A DNA stretch of 64,000 nt from Phyto melanocephala. Taxonomy: Eukaryota > Arthropoda > Insecta > Diptera > Rhinophoridae. This document shows positions 61,315-64,000 of this stretch, piece after piece. The stretch spans positions 13,429,474 through 13,493,473 of the forward strand of contig OW799236.1 in assembly GCA_941918925.1 (NCBI GenBank), read 5' to 3'. The notes under the pieces are model-generated. The model made no database searches, was not told the DNA's origin, and saw only the letters and a list, made by a program, of their open reading frames with translations. Each line of letters starts with the position of its first letter. Positions within the stretch are counted from its first letter, which is position 1. The position numbers and the translations under genes are program-made.

Positions 61315-61359
61315 TGATTGCTACCAAAAAGAGTTAATTTAGTAAAAACTTTGTCAACC

Positions 61360-62407
61360 ATGAAGCTACAACTTGTGATTACGCTGCTGTGTATGTAACA
61401 TATCTGCTTGATATTTTTTGTTTTGCATATACAGTCAATAATTGGTAAATAATTGCAAATTTTTAGGTTTAGTCCTGCACATGTTCTTAGCATCTGAGGC
61501 ATATAGTTCCTTGAAAAATTCTGAGCTTACGCCTGTAAATAATTTATATTTATTAAATCGGAATGGTAGTCAAGAGTGTGACTGTCCCGCAGGACCACCC
61601 GGTCCTCCAGGAAGCCGAGGTGTTCCTGGTTATCCCGGGCTGAGAGGCATCGTTGGACCAACAGGTCCTACAGGAGTTCCCGGTGCACGTGGAAACCCAG
61701 GTTTTCCCGGAATTCCAGGGGAACAGGGTGCTCGTGGTCAAGTTGGTCCACCAGGTGCTCCCGGTCCAGCTGGTCCGCCAGGTCCTCCTGGTCGACAAGA
61801 TCAAGACGGTACTACAACTCCAAGTCCCGAAGATTCTGATAATCATCATCACTACCATCATCATCACCACCATCACTACCATCATTTTGAAAATTCAAAT
61901 AACAATGAAGTGCCCTTTTCAACACCGTCCAGCGATAACTCTGTTTTTATACCCATATATCGGCCACCCATTTACCCAGCAGTAGCAGTTGTGTCAACAT
62001 CAACGACAGCTCTACCAGGGCTACCAATTAATACACCACCACCACCACCACCACCAGCTTCATTTGAACCCGGTAATAGTAGTGGGGTTACTAGTGCTAA
62101 TGCCAACACACCTTTAACTGGGACCCACACTCATACTATTAAAAAGACTACCCAAAAACCCAACACTCACATTAACCTTGGTTCTATCAATCACCTCCTT
62201 AAAGAACACAAATTTTATCCGACTTTAGTTGGCGATCAAACTTCCGCAAAAGATGAATCAAACTTTCAACAAATTGAAAAGCAGAAAGAGAAAGAAATGG
62301 AGGCAGAGCTGGAAAGTGTCAGCGACAACAACTTCGATAAAGTTGATGGAACCGAAACGATGATGATGAATATGCAAGAAAATTTAAAAAATGACAAAAA
62401 TTATTAA
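61360..62407 (+). CDS. collagen-like gene 6, paralogue of gene 5
   Basis: Exon 1 is 61360-61390, the intron is 61391-61466 (GTATGT...TTTTTAG), and exon 2 is 61467-62407, giving 323 residues. The signal peptide is [23 protein letters not shown] precedes Cys48-Asp-Cys50. There are 22 Gly-X-Y triplets (53-118) with several Arg ([20 protein letters not shown]), in contrast to gene 5. The hinge [28 protein letters not shown], a seven-Pro run, [13 protein letters not shown] and a [11 protein letters not shown]-terminus follow gene 5 closely. AATAAA is at 62430. The different collagen charge pattern with a shared tail suggests partner chains or a conversion mosaic; either is inference. Confidence 0.88.
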
Positions 62408-62439
62408 ATATTTTGAACAAACTGGAGCGAATAAAAATA

Positions 62440-62789
62440 TTGAAAGCCATTATCCAAATAATGTAAAAAGTACTAAATTAAAAAAAAATCAGTAACGAAC
62501 AAACAAGAGCGATCAAAATCACAACAGTAATAACATGTCTATGCACCTACAAATATTAATGTTTGGTGCCACTTGTCGAACTATCGCCGAAATACAATAA
62601 AACTAACTAATAAAATAAGCAACATCTTATAACGATGGTAAGTCAACCTGGAATTACTAATTGAAGTCAGAACAGCGGTCAAAGGAATTAAATCAATTTT
62701 ATTAAACTGTGTTGTTAAAACAACTGTTCAAAACTAAATTACTAATAAAAGGATCTTGCAATGATTTTTGAAAAAAAAAAATTTGCCTT
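62440..62789 (+). other. duplicated downstream flank of gene 6
   Basis: Matches the gene 5 flank: GCCATTATCC-ATAATGTAA, CAGTAACGAACAAACAA, GAACTATCGCCGAAATACAA, AAGGATCTTGCAATGA. Homology with gene 5 stops near 62790, the right edge of the duplicated unit. Confidence 0.6.
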
Positions 62790-64000
62790 AAAAATATATT
62801 TTCAGAATTCAAACTCTAAGGAGGCAAAAAGGGAAAAAACGGGTAAAATCTGTAAGCTTATGTCTGCTAAACTAAAAATTATACACATTAACTTGAAATG
62901 GTATTACAATACATTCAAAAAATAAGCTGACAGGTGTCTAGCCACTTTTGAAATTTTCAACCACTAGGGGGAATAAACGGGTAAAAACTATAATTTGATA
63001 CTTTTTGGGTACACTCTGTCACTTGTAAACACATATAGCTAGGAAAAAAAAATAAATTGTATTAGTTAACCCACAAAAAAATATTAAATAAGTTTTGGCA
63101 CTTTTTGTAAGTTTGCATATATAAGGGGTAAAAGTCGTCCCTATTTTTGGTACTTTTGAAAAATCAAAAAAAATTTAGCATTTTTCAATAAGACATAATT
63201 TTACAATTATTATCGCCTAATAGAATAAATGCAATTATTCAGCTGAAATTTTTATTAACTATTCGGGGCACAAAAAAAGTACCAAAAGGAGAAAAGACGG
63301 AAAGAGATGAATAATTCCCAATTATAGGGCCAATTATAAAAAAAAACTAACAGAGATTTTACCAGACATAACAAATTATGTAATTTAGTAAAAATTTAAA
63401 ACCATTCATAAAAGGCTAGAAAGAGGAAAATCCGGAAAACCAGTTTTGGTACTTTTTAGAACATAATTATTTTCGTGCAAAAAATGTCTCGCTTTACTCA
63501 CTTGAAATCATATTTATTTAAATATTTTATTGCTACATAGATAATTAAATATTCTAAACTTAGAATTTGTATATTGACATGGAAACCCCAAAAAAGGTAC
63601 TTTTTCCTTTTTTTGGTACTTTCTGTATTTTTTACGTTTATAAATTTAGAATTACAAAATTAGTAACTTTTGATTTGTCCTGAGGCTGAAAATGTTATGG
63701 GCGAACAAAAAGGTACTTTTTTGCTTGTTTATGGTATTTTTCGTATATCTGCGTTTGCGAGCAAGGATTATTAAAATAAGTGACTATTGATCTGAGATCG
63801 AAACCCAAATGTTAGGGACGACAAAAAATTACTTTATTTATTTTTATGGCATTTTTTGTTTTTTTTATATTTTGGAATTTATATAGCATTTTAAAAGTAA
63901 GTACGAAGAATCTAAATTGACTTCAAAGATTTTGGTGATGGACGGGATGTTACTTTTATAGTAATTTTTGAATTTTCTGAGGAATCTATAATTTTGAAAC
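62790..64000 (-). repeat. repeat family 4 (AAAGTACC family), inverted, runs off the window
   Basis: Reverse orientation to 7150-8430: AACTTGAAATGGTATTACAAT (62890), AGCTGACAGGTGTCTAG, TTGATACTTTTTGGG, then several GGTACTTTTT motifs with TTATGGGCGA at 63697, marking the tandem-unit half. The element is cut by the window end. Confidence 0.6.

Overview
The window is AT-rich, intron-bearing eukaryotic DNA with long AT-only tracts and a dense load of DNA transposons, MITEs and retroelement remnants. The core promoters (TATA box plus TCAGT-like initiator), short phase-1 introns, AATAAA signals and insect-type transposons (mariner, hAT, Penelope and non-LTR remnants) point to a higher fly. A calyptrate fly such as a blowfly or house-fly relative is my best guess; the species cannot be fixed from sequence alone. 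I see no tRNA, rRNA, CRISPR array or bacterial-type operon.

The left part (1-29300) is almost all intergenic. It holds mariner-like transposase remnants (70-380, 15216-15905, and a convergent pair at 21128-22590), several inverted-repeat elements, copies of a dispersed repeat carrying a CGGCCGTGCCG hairpin, a hAT-type element with a perfect 8-bp target duplication (17079-17567), and a rearranged Penelope-like retroelement (19149-19890). The only convincing host gene here is a single-exon gene for a 59-residue secreted tyrosine-rich peptide (6776-6955).

The right part (29300-62800) carries the main content: a head-to-tail array of six plus-strand genes for short secreted collagen-like proteins (29374, 36929, 40478, 49149, 56301 and 61360). 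All share one architecture. A 31-nt first exon gives ten codons plus one base of the signal peptide, followed by a phase-1 intron of 65-84 nt and one large exon. That exon encodes a linker, a Cys-X-Cys pair, 22-31 uninterrupted Gly-X-Y triplets, a His-rich or His-bearing segment, and a Pro/Ser/Thr/acidic tail. None has a collagen IV NC1 or C1q-like domain. Genes 3-6 form a subfamily with a shared promoter element at fixed distance from TATA and a shared distal upstream module. Gene 4 has lost its tail by frameshift, and its decayed tail is still readable downstream. Genes 5 and 6 are a recent segmental duplication with nearly matching tails but diverged collagen domains.

The genes look co-regulated and probably co-expressed in a secretory tissue, giving disulphide-linked collagen trimers (homo- or heterotrimers). 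A silk-, glue- or matrix-like role is inference. The duplicated units also give natural filled/empty-site comparisons that define the ends of two mobile elements.
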